A DNA stretch of 64,000 nucleotides, taken from contig NZ_FYED01000011.1 in NCBI RefSeq assembly GCF_900187565.1, forward strand, positions 124,001-188,000. The letters are read 5' to 3'. Origin of the DNA: Pseudomonas sp. Irchel 3A7 (GTDB taxonomy: Bacteria > Pseudomonadota > Gammaproteobacteria > Pseudomonadales > Pseudomonadaceae). The translations under genes were made by a program, and so were the position numbers. A model generated the notes under the pieces. That model was not told the origin of the DNA, did not search any database, and saw nothing but the letters and a program-made list of their open reading frames with translations. Below are positions 41,401-49,495 of the stretch, piece after piece. Each line of letters begins with the position of its first letter. Position 1 is the stretch's first letter.

Positions 41401-42579
41401 TTACTTGGAAAGAAACCGCATTCCTTCCTCCAGCCCCCGCAACGTCAACGGATACATCTGATCTTCGATCAGATCGCGGACGATATTGGTCGAGGAGGTG
41501 TAGCCCCAGGTGTCTTTCGGGTACGGGTTGATCCAGATGAGCTTCTTGTACTTCTCCCTGAACCGCTGCATCCACACATAACCGGCTTCTTCGTTCCAGT
41601 GCTCGACGCTGCCACCGGGCTGGGTGATTTCGTAGGGCGCCATGGCGGCATCGCCGATGAAGATCACTTTGTAGTCGGCGCCATACTTGTGCAGCAGGTC
41701 CATGGTCGACGTGCGCTCGGAGGTCCGGCGCATGTTGTTCTTCCACACCGATTCATAAATGAAGTTGTGGAAGTAGAAGTACTCCAGGTGCTTGAACTCG
41801 GTCTTGCAGGCCGAGAATAGCTCTTCGCAGATCTTTACGTGAGCGTCCATCGAACCGCCGATATCGAAAAGCAGCAGCAACTTGACCGTGTTGCGACGCT
41901 CGGGGCGCATCTGAATGTTCAGTAGGCCTGCATCGCGAGCGGTGTGGTCGATGGTGCCGTCAATGTCCAGCTCTTCCGCGGCGCCTTGACGGGCGAATTT
42001 ACGCAGTCGGCGCAGGGCAACCTTGATGTTGCGCGTGCCGAGTTCCACCGAATCATCGAGGTTCTTGTACTCGCGCTGATCCCAGACCTTGGCCGCCTTG
42101 CCCTGGCGCTTGCCGGCATCGCCAACCCGAATGCCTTCCGGGTTGAAACCGCCGGAACCGAACGGGCTGGTACCACCGGTGCCGATCCATTTGTTGCCAC
42201 CGGCATGGCGTTCCTTCTGCTCTTCCAGGCGTTTCTTGAACTCTTCGATCAGTTTGTCCAGGCCGCCGAGGGACTGGATCGCCGCCCGCTCTTCGTCGGT
42301 CAGGGAGCGTTCGAATTCCTTGCGCAGCCAGTCTTCGGGAATCAGTGCCTGCAAGTGGTCGTCGAGCTTTTCCAGGCCATTGAAGTAGGCACCGAATGCG
42401 CGGTCGAATTTGTCGAAATGCCGTTCGTCCTTCACCAGAATCGCCCGGGACAAGTAATAGAACTCGTCCATGTCGGCGAAGGTCACGCGCTGTTTCAGCG
42501 CGTTGATCAGGTCCAGCAGCTCGCGCACCGAGACCGGGACCTTGGCGGCGCGCATTTCATTGAACAGATTGAGCAACAT
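41401..42579 (-). CDS. VWA (CoxE-like) protein paired with MoxR
   Basis: 392 aa. A helical N-terminal part (about 1-110, 'LLNLFNEMRAAKVPVSVRELLDLINAL'), a low-complexity Gly-rich linker ('NKWIGTGGTSPFGSGGFNPEG') and a von Willebrand A domain from about 215. The MIDAS motif 'LLFDIGGSMDAHVKICEELF' has the DxGxS metal site; Ser follows as SMD. VWA-MoxR pairs act as metal-dependent chaperones for maturation of substrate proteins. It lies 15 bases downstream of the moxR gene. Confidence 0.88.
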   Translation of the reverse strand: MLLNLFNEMRAAKVPVSVRELLDLINALKQRVTFADMDEFYYLSRAILVKDERHFDKFDRAFGAYFNGLEKLDDHLQALIPEDWLRKEFERSLTDEERAAIQSLGGLDKLIEEFKKRLEEQKERHAGGNKWIGTGGTSPFGSGGFNPEGIRVGDAGKRQGKAAKVWDQREYKNLDDSVELGTRNIKVALRRLRKFARQGAAEELDIDGTIDHTARDAGLLNIQMRPERRNTVKLLLLFDIGGSMDAHVKICEELFSACKTEFKHLEYFYFHNFIYESVWKNNMRRTSERTSTMDLLHKYGADYKVIFIGDAAMAPYEITQPGGSVEHWNEEAGYVWMQRFREKYKKLIWINPYPKDTWGYTSSTNIVRDLIEDQMYPLTLRGLEEGMRFLSK

Positions 42580-42594
42580 GGCGTTGGCCTCTGC

Positions 42595-43440
42595 TTAGCG
42601 ACTGCCGCGACGACTCATGAATGCCAGACGCTCAAGCAATTGCACGTCCTGTTCGTTCTTCACCAAAGCGCCGGCCAATGGCGGGATGGCCTTGGTCGGA
42701 TCGCGTTCGCGCAGCACCGCTTCGCCAATGTTGTCGGCCATCAGCAGTTTCAGCCAGTCCACCAGTTCGGAAGTCGAGGGCTTCTTCTTCAGGCCCGGCA
42801 CCTTGCGCACGTCGAAGAACACGTCCAGCGCTTCGCTGACCAGGTCCTTCTTGATGTCCGGGTAGTGCACGTCGACGATCCGCTGCATCGTGACGCGATC
42901 CGGGAACGCGATGTAGTGGAAGAAGCAACGGCGCAGGAAGGCGTCCGGCAGCTCTTTTTCGTTGTTGGAGGTAATGATGATGATCGGACGCTTCTTGGCC
43001 TTGATGGTCTCGTCGGTCTCGTAAACGTAGAACTCCATCTTGTCGAGTTCTTGCAGCAGGTCGTTGGGGAACTCGATGTCGGCCTTGTCGATTTCGTCGA
43101 TCAACAGGATTACCCGCTCTTCGGATTCGAAAGCCTCCCAGAGCTTGCCCTTTTTCAGGTAATTACGAACGTCGTGGACCTTTTCCGTGCCCAGCTGCGA
43201 ATCGCGCAAGCGGCTGACGGCGTCGTACTCGTAAAGACCTTGATGGGCCTTGGTGGTGGACTTGATGTGCCAGGTGATCAACTTGGCGCCAAAAGATTCG
43301 GCCAGTTGCTCGGCGAGCATGGTCTTGCCGGTGCCCGGTTCGCCCTTGACCAGCAGCGGCCGCTCCAGGGTGATGGCGGCGTTGACCGCCAGCTTCAGGT
43401 CATCGGTGGCGACGTAGGCCTGGGTGCCTTCGAACTTCAT
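42595..43440 (-). CDS. MoxR-family AAA+ ATPase
   Basis: 281 aa. Walker A 'VKGEPGTGKTMLAEQLAESFG' is at about 35-55, Walker B 'RVILLIDEIDKADIEF' near 108-123, and sensor regions 'PIIIITSNNEKELPDAFLRRCF' follow. MoxR ATPases load cofactors or fold complexes with VWA partners; the neighbouring VWA gene fits. The natural client is unknown because no dedicated enzyme complex gene sits beside the pair. It is the first gene of the two-gene operon. Confidence 0.92.
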   Translation of the reverse strand: MKFEGTQAYVATDDLKLAVNAAITLERPLLVKGEPGTGKTMLAEQLAESFGAKLITWHIKSTTKAHQGLYEYDAVSRLRDSQLGTEKVHDVRNYLKKGKLWEAFESEERVILLIDEIDKADIEFPNDLLQELDKMEFYVYETDETIKAKKRPIIIITSNNEKELPDAFLRRCFFHYIAFPDRVTMQRIVDVHYPDIKKDLVSEALDVFFDVRKVPGLKKKPSTSELVDWLKLLMADNIGEAVLRERDPTKAIPPLAGALVKNEQDVQLLERLAFMSRRGSR

Positions 43441-43661
43441 CTGCTAATCCTCGAACGGTAACGCCGACCTGAACGAGGCAGGGCGGGGCGCAATAAATGG
43501 TCAGCCCCGACTATAACGCGGTGTCCGGTCGACTGTGAACGCAGACGGCTTATTCAGTCTCTGAATGGGGCGTCACATCTTGACTCGGTCTTGGGGCAAG
43601 CCAGCAATTGCAGCTGCCACTGGTCGCCGAAGAAGCGGGTTGCTGTAACGTTACACTAACG

Positions 43662-44738
43662 TTAACCGGCATCCGGTTTCGGCCGCTCATAGCGTGCGTT
43701 GAATGCTTCGATGAACCCATTACGCAAAATCTGCAAAAAAGCCTCGAACGCGCTGATATCTTGCCGGTGTACATTGCCCCTCAGTTCGACACGGGTGGCA
43801 AACTGGTTCTTGCCCTGGTTTTTCAGCACGGTTTCGGAGCCACCGACGATGGCTTCCCAAATGGATCGGAAAATCCCTTTGTCCTTGTTTTCCACGTCCT
43901 GCTGCCAATTGAATACGTCGACGTCCCTCAGCAGCGGTTTGATGTAACCGGTCAATTTGGCTTTCTGGGCTTTCGCTTCGATCACCACGTCGCCATGGCC
44001 GGCATTGAAGTCGAACTTGCCGTAGGCCGAAGCGAAGTCGTTCATGCGTTTGAGCTCGATGTCCCTGACCCGCAATCGAAACTCGAAGTCTTCGAAATTG
44101 CTCAGCGGGTCGAACGTCGCGGTGGCTTCCAGCGGTGCATGCCCCAGCAGCAGCGCCTTGCCTTCGAAACGGGCGTCGCGCTTGCCTTTGGTGTCGACCA
44201 CGTTGGTCAGGTTGTAGATGCTGGCATCGACCTTGGTGGCGTTCATGTTCACAGGTGGTTTGGAATTGAAGTTGCGAAAGCTGATTTTGCCGTCATCGAT
44301 CCGTACTTCGTTCAAGGTAACCGGCAGCAGTTTTCCCAATTGCGCACGCCAGTCGGTACCCTCACCAGTCTGGGAGTTCTTTTTGTTGGCGCCGCCGTCG
44401 ACGAAATTCACTTCGGGATTGATGAACAGCACCTCGGCCACCACGGCGTGGTCGTGCCAGAGGGAACGCCAGCTGACGGAAAGGTCGATCAACGGTGCAT
44501 TAACGAACGGCACTGGCACCTTGCCGTCGACCTTGACGATTTTCAGGCCGTTGATTTTATAGGCACCGCGCCACAGGGCCAGGTCCACGTCGGCAATCTG
44601 GCCACGGTAGTCGCCCATGTCTGACAGTTTTTCGTTGAGGTAGTCGCGCACCAGCCAGGGCAGGGAGAAGTGCAGGGTTATCAGCAGCACAGCGAGGCCG
44701 CAGAGTGTCCAAAGGGGCCAGCTGTATAGACGTTTCAT
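43662..44738 (-). CDS. DUF748/AsmA-like membrane-anchored protein
   Basis: 358 aa from ATG 44738 (MKRLYSWPLWTLCGLAVLL). One N-terminal membrane segment (about 8-28), the rest periplasmic and beta-rich: 'VDLALWRGAYKINGLKIVKV', 'SWRSLWHDHAVVAEVLFINPEV', 'LLPVTLNEVRIDDGKISFRNF'. This is the repetitive beta-groove pattern of AsmA/DUF748 proteins, which bridge inner and outer membranes and may move phospholipids. Much shorter than TamB or YhdP. The function is inferred from fold only. Confidence 0.8.
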   Translation of the reverse strand: MKRLYSWPLWTLCGLAVLLITLHFSLPWLVRDYLNEKLSDMGDYRGQIADVDLALWRGAYKINGLKIVKVDGKVPVPFVNAPLIDLSVSWRSLWHDHAVVAEVLFINPEVNFVDGGANKKNSQTGEGTDWRAQLGKLLPVTLNEVRIDDGKISFRNFNSKPPVNMNATKVDASIYNLTNVVDTKGKRDARFEGKALLLGHAPLEATATFDPLSNFEDFEFRLRVRDIELKRMNDFASAYGKFDFNAGHGDVVIEAKAQKAKLTGYIKPLLRDVDVFNWQQDVENKDKGIFRSIWEAIVGGSETVLKNQGKNQFATRVELRGNVHRQDISAFEAFLQILRNGFIEAFNARYERPKPDAG

Positions 44739-44866
44739 GGTGGCAAATCTCTGGCGATCTAAAGCCATTGACTGCGCTGATAACCGGACGTTCGACCTGA
44801 CTGGACGCCTGCGGGCAACAGGCATACCTTGATGCGCTTAATAAATGCTGTATCAAGGACCCAGCC

Positions 44867-45841
44867 ATGAGTCGTATTTTCGCAGACAACGCCCATTCCA
44901 TCGGCAATACACCGCTGGTGCAGATCAACCGAATCGCGCCGCGCGGTGTGACCATCCTGGCCAAGATCGAAGGGCGCAACCCCGGGTATTCGGTCAAGTG
45001 CCGGATCGGCGCGAACATGATCTGGGATGCCGAAAGCACCGGAAAACTCAAGCCTGGCATGACCATCGTCGAACCGACCTCCGGTAATACCGGAATCGGC
45101 CTGGCCTTCGTGGCCGCCGCTCGGGGTTACAAACTGATGCTGACCATGCCTTCGTCCATGAGCATCGAGCGACGCAAGGTGCTCAAGGCGCTGGGTGCGG
45201 AATTGGTGCTGACTGAACCGGCCAAGGGCATGAAGGGCGCCATCGAAAAGGCGGGTGAAATCGTTGCCGGCGATCCGTCCAAATACTTCATGCCGGCTCA
45301 GTTCGATAACCCGGCCAACCCTGCCATCCACGAAAAAACCACCGGGCCCGAGATCTGGAACGACACCGACGGTGCCGTTGATGTGCTGGTGTCAGGCGTC
45401 GGAACGGGCGGAACCATCACCGGCGTTTCGCGGTATATCAAGAATACCCAGGGAAAACCGATCCTCTCGGTGGCGGTGGAGCCCGCCGTTTCGCCGGTGA
45501 TCACCCAGGCCTTGGCCGGTGAAGAGATCAAGCCCAGCCCGCACAAGATCCAGGGTATCGGTGCCGGTTTTGTGCCGAAGAACCTGGACCTGTCGATGGT
45601 CGACCGGGTGGAATTGGTCAGCGATGAGGAATCGAAGGCCATGGCCCTGCGTTTGATGCAGGAAGAAGGGATTCTGTGCGGTATTTCCTGCGGCGCGGCA
45701 ATGGCGGTGGCGGTTCGATTGGCCGAGACCCCGGAAATGCAGGGCAAGACCATCGTAGTGGTTCTGCCGGATTCTGGAGAGCGTTACTTGTCGAGCATGC
45801 TGTTCAGCGATTTGTTTACCGAGCAGGAGAACCAGCAGTAA
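44867..45841 (+). CDS. cysK: Cysteine synthase A (O-acetylserine sulfhydrylase)
   Basis: 324 aa. CysK makes L-cysteine from O-acetylserine and sulfide. The PLP lysine lies in 'GRNPGYSVKCRIGANM' (near 40-55), the substrate loop is 'TSGNTGIGLAFVAAARGYKLMLTMPSSMS' with the TSGNTG motif, and 'SGVGTGGTITGVSRYIK' binds the PLP phosphate. ATG 44867 begins MSRIFADNAHSIGNTPLVQINRI. Divergent from the AsmA-like gene; a hairpin follows the stop. Confidence 0.96.
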   Translation: MSRIFADNAHSIGNTPLVQINRIAPRGVTILAKIEGRNPGYSVKCRIGANMIWDAESTGKLKPGMTIVEPTSGNTGIGLAFVAAARGYKLMLTMPSSMSIERRKVLKALGAELVLTEPAKGMKGAIEKAGEIVAGDPSKYFMPAQFDNPANPAIHEKTTGPEIWNDTDGAVDVLVSGVGTGGTITGVSRYIKNTQGKPILSVAVEPAVSPVITQALAGEEIKPSPHKIQGIGAGFVPKNLDLSMVDRVELVSDEESKAMALRLMQEEGILCGISCGAAMAVAVRLAETPEMQGKTIVVVLPDSGERYLSSMLFSDLFTEQENQQ

Positions 45842-45871
45842 CGCTTGGGATACGCGGCACCCATTCAGACG

Positions 45872-45900
45872 TCATCGCGGGCAAGGATTACCCGCGATGG
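45872..45900 (+). terminator. Hairpin after cysK
   Basis: CATCGCGGG, loop CAAGGATTA, CCCGCGATG: a perfect 9-bp stem 30 bases past the cysK stop. No clear T-run follows, so it may be a REP-like palindrome instead. Confidence 0.5.
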
Positions 45901-46104
45901 ACCGCGCAGCGGTCTCTGAACAAATAGCGTGGTGCAGTTCAGCGGGCGTTCAGCCGCCCTGTGTCAAGAAGGGTTTATTGCACAATCCTTAACACTGAAT
46001 GTTGGAAGAGGCGGGTTATTCCCGAAGTGGGTAGTGTTTATCATGCCGGCTGCAACGTCGGGTAAATGGCGTTGTGCAAAGTGTCAACCATCAAGGAGTT
46101 GTTG

Positions 46105-47043
46105 ATGACCCTTTCCTTTGCCGCGAAGGCGTCAGTGTTGCTGCTGTTCTTCGGCAGTACGCTTTATGTGCATTTGCGCGGCAAGGTGCGGTTGCCGGTC
46201 TTGCGTCAATTCGTCAACCATTCTGCGTTGTTCGCGCCCTATAACGCATTGATGTACCTGTTCTCCCGCGTGCCCTCCAGACCTTATCTGGACCGCAGCA
46301 AATTCCCTGAACTGGACGTGCTCAAGGACAACTGGGAGGTTATTCGCGACGAAGCGATGCACCTGTTCGACGAGGGGTATATCCGCGCCGCCGAGAGGAA
46401 CAACGACGCCGGTTTCGGCTCGTTTTTCAAGAAGGGCTGGAAGCGCTTCTACCTCAAGTGGTACGACAAACCATTGCCTTCAGCTGAACGCTTGTGCCCC
46501 AAAACCGTGGCGCTGGTCAGCGGCATTCCCAACGTCAGAGGCGCCATGTTCGCCCTGCTGCCGGGCGGCAGTCATCTCAACCCGCACCGCGATCCGTTCG
46601 CCGGTTCCCTGCGTTATCACCTTGGTCTGTCGACCCCCAACTCAGACGATTGCCGCATCTTTGTCGACGGTCAGGTGTATGCCTGGCGCGATGGTGAAGA
46701 CGTCATGTTCGATGAGACCTATGTGCATTGGGTCAAGAACGAAACCGACAAGACGCGCGTCATTCTGTTTTGCGACATCGAACGACCGCTGAGCAACCGC
46801 TTCATGACCCGCATCAACCGCTCGATCAGTGCATTTCTGGGCCGTGCGACCGCGCCGCAAAACCTGGATGACGAGCGTGTGGGCGGGATCAATCAGGCTT
46901 ACGCGTGGAGCAAGAACTCCAGTGACAAAGCCAGTGGCGCGGTCAAGCAGTGGAAGCGGCGCAACCCTAAGACCTATCGAGTACTGCGCCCGGTGCTGGC
47001 GGTAGTCGTGCTGATCTTGTTGGGTTATTGGCTATTCGGTTAA
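46105..47043 (+). CDS. lpxO: Lipid A hydroxylase LpxO
   Basis: 312 aa from ATG 46105 behind CAAGGAG. An N-terminal membrane segment (about 5-24) and a C-terminal one (about 290-310) flank an aspartyl/asparaginyl beta-hydroxylase domain. The Fe(II) site is seen in 'GGSHLNPHRDPFAGSLRYHLGL' (HxD) and the distal His in 'ETYVHWVKNETDKTRVILFCDI'. LpxO hydroxylates the 2-position of a lipid A acyl chain using alpha-ketoglutarate and O2. The gene stands alone. Confidence 0.92.
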   Translation: MTLSFAAKASVLLLFFGSTLYVHLRGKVRLPVLRQFVNHSALFAPYNALMYLFSRVPSRPYLDRSKFPELDVLKDNWEVIRDEAMHLFDEGYIRAAERNNDAGFGSFFKKGWKRFYLKWYDKPLPSAERLCPKTVALVSGIPNVRGAMFALLPGGSHLNPHRDPFAGSLRYHLGLSTPNSDDCRIFVDGQVYAWRDGEDVMFDETYVHWVKNETDKTRVILFCDIERPLSNRFMTRINRSISAFLGRATAPQNLDDERVGGINQAYAWSKNSSDKASGAVKQWKRRNPKTYRVLRPVLAVVVLILLGYWLFG

Positions 47044-47048
47044 CGCCC

Positions 47049-47150
47049 CTGTAGGAGCGAGCTTGCTCGCGATGGAGATTAACGAAAACGCGTGCATTCT
47101 GGATGGACGCGGAGCCCTTGAGACCATCGCGTGCAAGCTCGCTCCTACAG
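47049..47150. repeat. REP pair, GTAGGAGCGAGCTTGCTCGCGATGG family
   Basis: TGTAGGAGCGAGCTTGCTCGCGATGG and inverted CATCGCGTGCAAGCTCGCTCCTACAG after lpxO. Third REP flavour of the window, with GTAGGAGC edges and CATCGC ends. Confidence 0.88.
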
Positions 47151-47165
47151 GTGGCCGTTCACTTA

Positions 47166-47195
47166 TTGCAATCCATGTCTCGCGCTGGTTATAGT
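47166..47195 (+). promoter_or_regulatory. Sigma-70-like promoter of the DMT transporter leader
   Basis: -35 TTGCAA (47166-47171), 18-base spacer, -10 TATAGT (47190-47195). Predicted start near 47202 would give a leader of about 315 bases before the transporter ATG. Confidence 0.65.
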
Positions 47196-47252
47196 CGGCG
47201 CACAGTGAGTTCCCGAACCCACTTTTTCATCCCTCTACAAAAGATCAGCCCA

Positions 47253-47417
47253 ATGCCTGCATCCCGGATCAACGCGGTAGTCGATTCAGCGGTCAACGCT
47301 GGCGTCGTGCCGTGCGGGAATCAGCAGCCTGTGCAGATCAGTCATTACCCACCACCTGTCAGTAGCACGCCGGTGTGCGCAGTCGTATCACCGCCGGGCG
47401 TTGGCGTTTCGGGCTGA
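47253..47417 (+). CDS. Candidate leader peptide upstream of a DMT transporter
   Basis: 54 aa, ATG 47253 to TGA 47415-47417: begins MPASRINAVVDSAVNAGVVP and contains 'CGNQQPVQISHYPPPVSSTP' and ends GVSG. No membrane segment. It lies between a clear promoter and a hairpin-T element, both in front of the transporter. The Tyr-Pro-Pro-Pro run is the kind of sequence that can stall ribosomes. Ribosome site is weak (AAAAGATC), so translation is unproven. Not a family I recognise; could be non-coding leader. Confidence 0.45.
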   Translation: MPASRINAVVDSAVNAGVVPCGNQQPVQISHYPPPVSSTPVCAVVSPPGVGVSG

Positions 47418-47466
47418 TCAGCTTTTTTGCTGTTCCCCCGCGCCCACCTGAACACAACTACTGAAT

Positions 47467-47493
47467 TTCAGCTTCGGCTGAGTTGGCTTTTTA
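47467..47493 (+). terminator. Attenuator-like hairpin before the DMT transporter
   Basis: TTCAGC, loop TTCG, GCTGAG (47467-47482) followed by TTGGCTTTTTATT. A hairpin with a stable UUCG tetraloop and T-tract sits 24 bases upstream of the transporter start. Confidence 0.6.
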
Positions 47494-47516
47494 TTGCCTG
47501 ACTACAGGTGGTACTC

Positions 47517-48380
47517 ATGTTTGTCCTTACTCAAAAGTCCGCGCTCGCGGCGGCTTCCACGAGCCTGTTCGTCCTGCTGTGGAGCAGCGGGGCGATCTTC
47601 TCCAAATGGGGGCTGGCCCATGCGGCGCCCTTTGCCTTTCTGCTGGTGCGCTTTGTCATTGCCTTGTGCGGTCTGTTGTTGCTGGTGCCATTGCTCAAGC
47701 TGAAGTTGCCCAAGGGTGGAAGGCCGATGCTCTACGCGATGTCCACCGGGATCGTGTTGCTGGGGGCTTATCAGATTTTTTATCTGCTGGCCCTGGACCT
47801 GAAAGTCACACCCGGTGTGATGGCGACCATCATGGGGGTGCAACCCATTCTCACGGTGGTGATCATGGAGCGTCAGCGATCAGCCAGCCGCCTGTTTGGC
47901 TTGGCGCTTGGGTTGGCCGGGTTGATCATGGTGGTTTTCCAGGGTATCGGTCTGGCCGGCATGTCGTTGGCCGGGATGCTCTTCGGTTTACTGGCGCTGG
48001 CGAGCATGACGTTCGGTTCGATCATGCAGAAGCGCATCACCGACAATCCCCTCGGCACGCTGCCGGTGCAGTACCTGGCTGGTTTGTTGCTGTGCGGGAT
48101 CTTCGTGCCGTTCCAGCCCTTTCACTTCGAGCACAACAGCGGTTTTATCGTGCCGGTGTTGTGGATGGGGCTGGTGGTGTCAGTGTTGGCGACCTTGCTG
48201 CTGTACCGCTTGATCGCCCGGGGCAACCTGGTGAATGTCACCAGCCTGTTTTACCTGGTGCCGGCGGTGACGGCGGTGATGGATTACCTGTTTTTCGGTA
48301 ATCGCTTGGCGACGTTGAGCATGCTGGGCATGCTGTTGATCATCGTCGGTCTGGTGTTTGTGTTCCGTAAAACAGTGTGA
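47517..48380 (+). CDS. DMT-superfamily (EamA) transporter with attenuated leader
   Basis: 287 aa from ATG 47517 (behind CAGGTGG). Ten membrane helices in two EamA halves (about 10-135 and 145-285): 'FVLLWSSGAIFSKWGLAHAAPFAFLLVRF' starts the first, 'VNVTSLFYLVPAVTAVMDYLFFGN' lies in the second. Substrate unknown. It sits downstream of a promoter, a small ORF and a hairpin-T element, suggesting expression tuned by attenuation. A REP pair follows the stop. Confidence 0.88.
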   Translation: MFVLTQKSALAAASTSLFVLLWSSGAIFSKWGLAHAAPFAFLLVRFVIALCGLLLLVPLLKLKLPKGGRPMLYAMSTGIVLLGAYQIFYLLALDLKVTPGVMATIMGVQPILTVVIMERQRSASRLFGLALGLAGLIMVVFQGIGLAGMSLAGMLFGLLALASMTFGSIMQKRITDNPLGTLPVQYLAGLLLCGIFVPFQPFHFEHNSGFIVPVLWMGLVVSVLATLLLYRLIARGNLVNVTSLFYLVPAVTAVMDYLFFGNRLATLSMLGMLLIIVGLVFVFRKTV

Positions 48381-48383
48381 GTG

Positions 48384-48484
48384 TGTAGGAGCGAGCTTGC
48401 TCGCGATGGACTTTCAGACAATGCGATCATTCAGACAGCACGCGTTATCGTTGACGTCCATCGCGAGCAGGCTCGCTCCTACAA
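48384..48484. repeat. REP pair, GTAGGAGC family, overlapping a LysR stop
   Basis: TGTAGGAGCGAGCTTGCTCGCGATGG and inverted CATCGCGAGCAGGCTCGCTCCTACA. The right copy overlaps the stop codon of the LysR gene (48479-48481). Confidence 0.9.
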
Positions 48485-49426
48485 AGGGATCGAATGCGCA
48501 TGCTCGGCCCGCACCGAATTCATGAACGCCTGCATCGCCGACGACTGGATGCGGTGACGCCGTGTGATCAGCCCGTAGGGGGGCAATCGCGCTTCGAACT
48601 TGATCGGCAACACGGCCAGCAAATCGCGGCCGGGATAATCCTCGACCACCGACACCGGGGTGACGCCAAGCATGTCGGTCTGCTGGATCAACGAGAGCAA
48701 GGTCATGATCGAGGTGGTTTCGACGATGCTGCTGGGGATATCGACCCGTGCGTTGTGGAACACCTGATTGATGATCGCGCGCATCGGGCTGGGATGCTGT
48801 TGCAGCACCCAGGTCTGATGCTGTAACTCGGCCCAACTCAGTTGCTTTTCTTGCGCCAGTGGGTTTTGTGCGCCGCAAATCACGCACAAGGCTTCTTCGC
48901 CGAGGCTGTCGAACAGTAATTCCTCGGCCCGGGCACCGGCCGGAATCCGCCCCAGCACGATGTCCAGTTGATCCTGCAACAATGCCTGCACCAGCACGTC
49001 GCTGGTATCGACCTGAATGCTCATGGACAACCGCGGATGGCTCTGTTTCAAGGTCGCGATGGTGCGGGTCAGAAGGCCCGACGCCAGCGCCGGAATCGCA
49101 CCGACCGCCACCCGGCCAAGGTTGCCGGATTCGAGCGCCACCAACTCCTCGCGCATGCCGCTGAGTTCAGCGAAGACCATGCGTGCGTAGTAGATGACGG
49201 TTTCCCCGAACGGGGTTGAGCGCATGCCCCGGGGCAGGCGCTCGAAGAGTTCAACGCCGAGCAGGTCCTCAGCCTCATGCAGCATCTTGGTGGCTGCCGG
49301 CTGAGTCATGCCGATGTGGTCGGCGGCACGGCGCAACGATCCGAATTCCTGCAACGCCAGCATCAGCCGCAGTTGGCGCAGACGCAGTCGACTGTGGATC
49401 ACATTGGCAACAGGAATTCGGGTCAT
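48479..49426 (-). CDS. LysR-family regulator of the tct/sugar-acid locus
   Basis: 315 aa from ATG 49426 (MTRIPVANVIHSRLRLRQL). HTH 'LRLMLALQEFGSLRRAADHIGMTQPAATKMLHEAEDLLG' (about 19-57) and 'FERLPRGMRSTPFGE'. The ligand domain begins near 100 ('GRVAVGAIPALASGLL'). It is the last gene of the minus-strand unit tctC-tctB-tctA-lysR, 69 bases after tctA. The whole 48.5-60.6 kb catabolic block may be its regulon (inference). Confidence 0.9.
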   Translation of the reverse strand: MTRIPVANVIHSRLRLRQLRLMLALQEFGSLRRAADHIGMTQPAATKMLHEAEDLLGVELFERLPRGMRSTPFGETVIYYARMVFAELSGMREELVALESGNLGRVAVGAIPALASGLLTRTIATLKQSHPRLSMSIQVDTSDVLVQALLQDQLDIVLGRIPAGARAEELLFDSLGEEALCVICGAQNPLAQEKQLSWAELQHQTWVLQQHPSPMRAIINQVFHNARVDIPSSIVETTSIMTLLSLIQQTDMLGVTPVSVVEDYPGRDLLAVLPIKFEARLPPYGLITRRHRIQSSAMQAFMNSVRAEHAHSIPL

Positions 49427-49495
49427 GGGCCGCGCTCGCAGAAAAGAGTGCGGCAAGCCTGACAACAAATGTCAGGCGTTGCCAGCATTGCTGTG

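Noticed and set aside
41944..43461. 505-codon plus-strand ORF opposite VWA/MoxR
   Set aside because: Antisense shadow of two genes with intact Walker and MIDAS motifs.
43635..43668. AACGTTA palindromes (GTAACGTTACACTAACGTTAACC) as a possible operator
   Set aside because: Lies at the 3' end of the AsmA-like gene, away from any start codon; no partner gene supports an operator.
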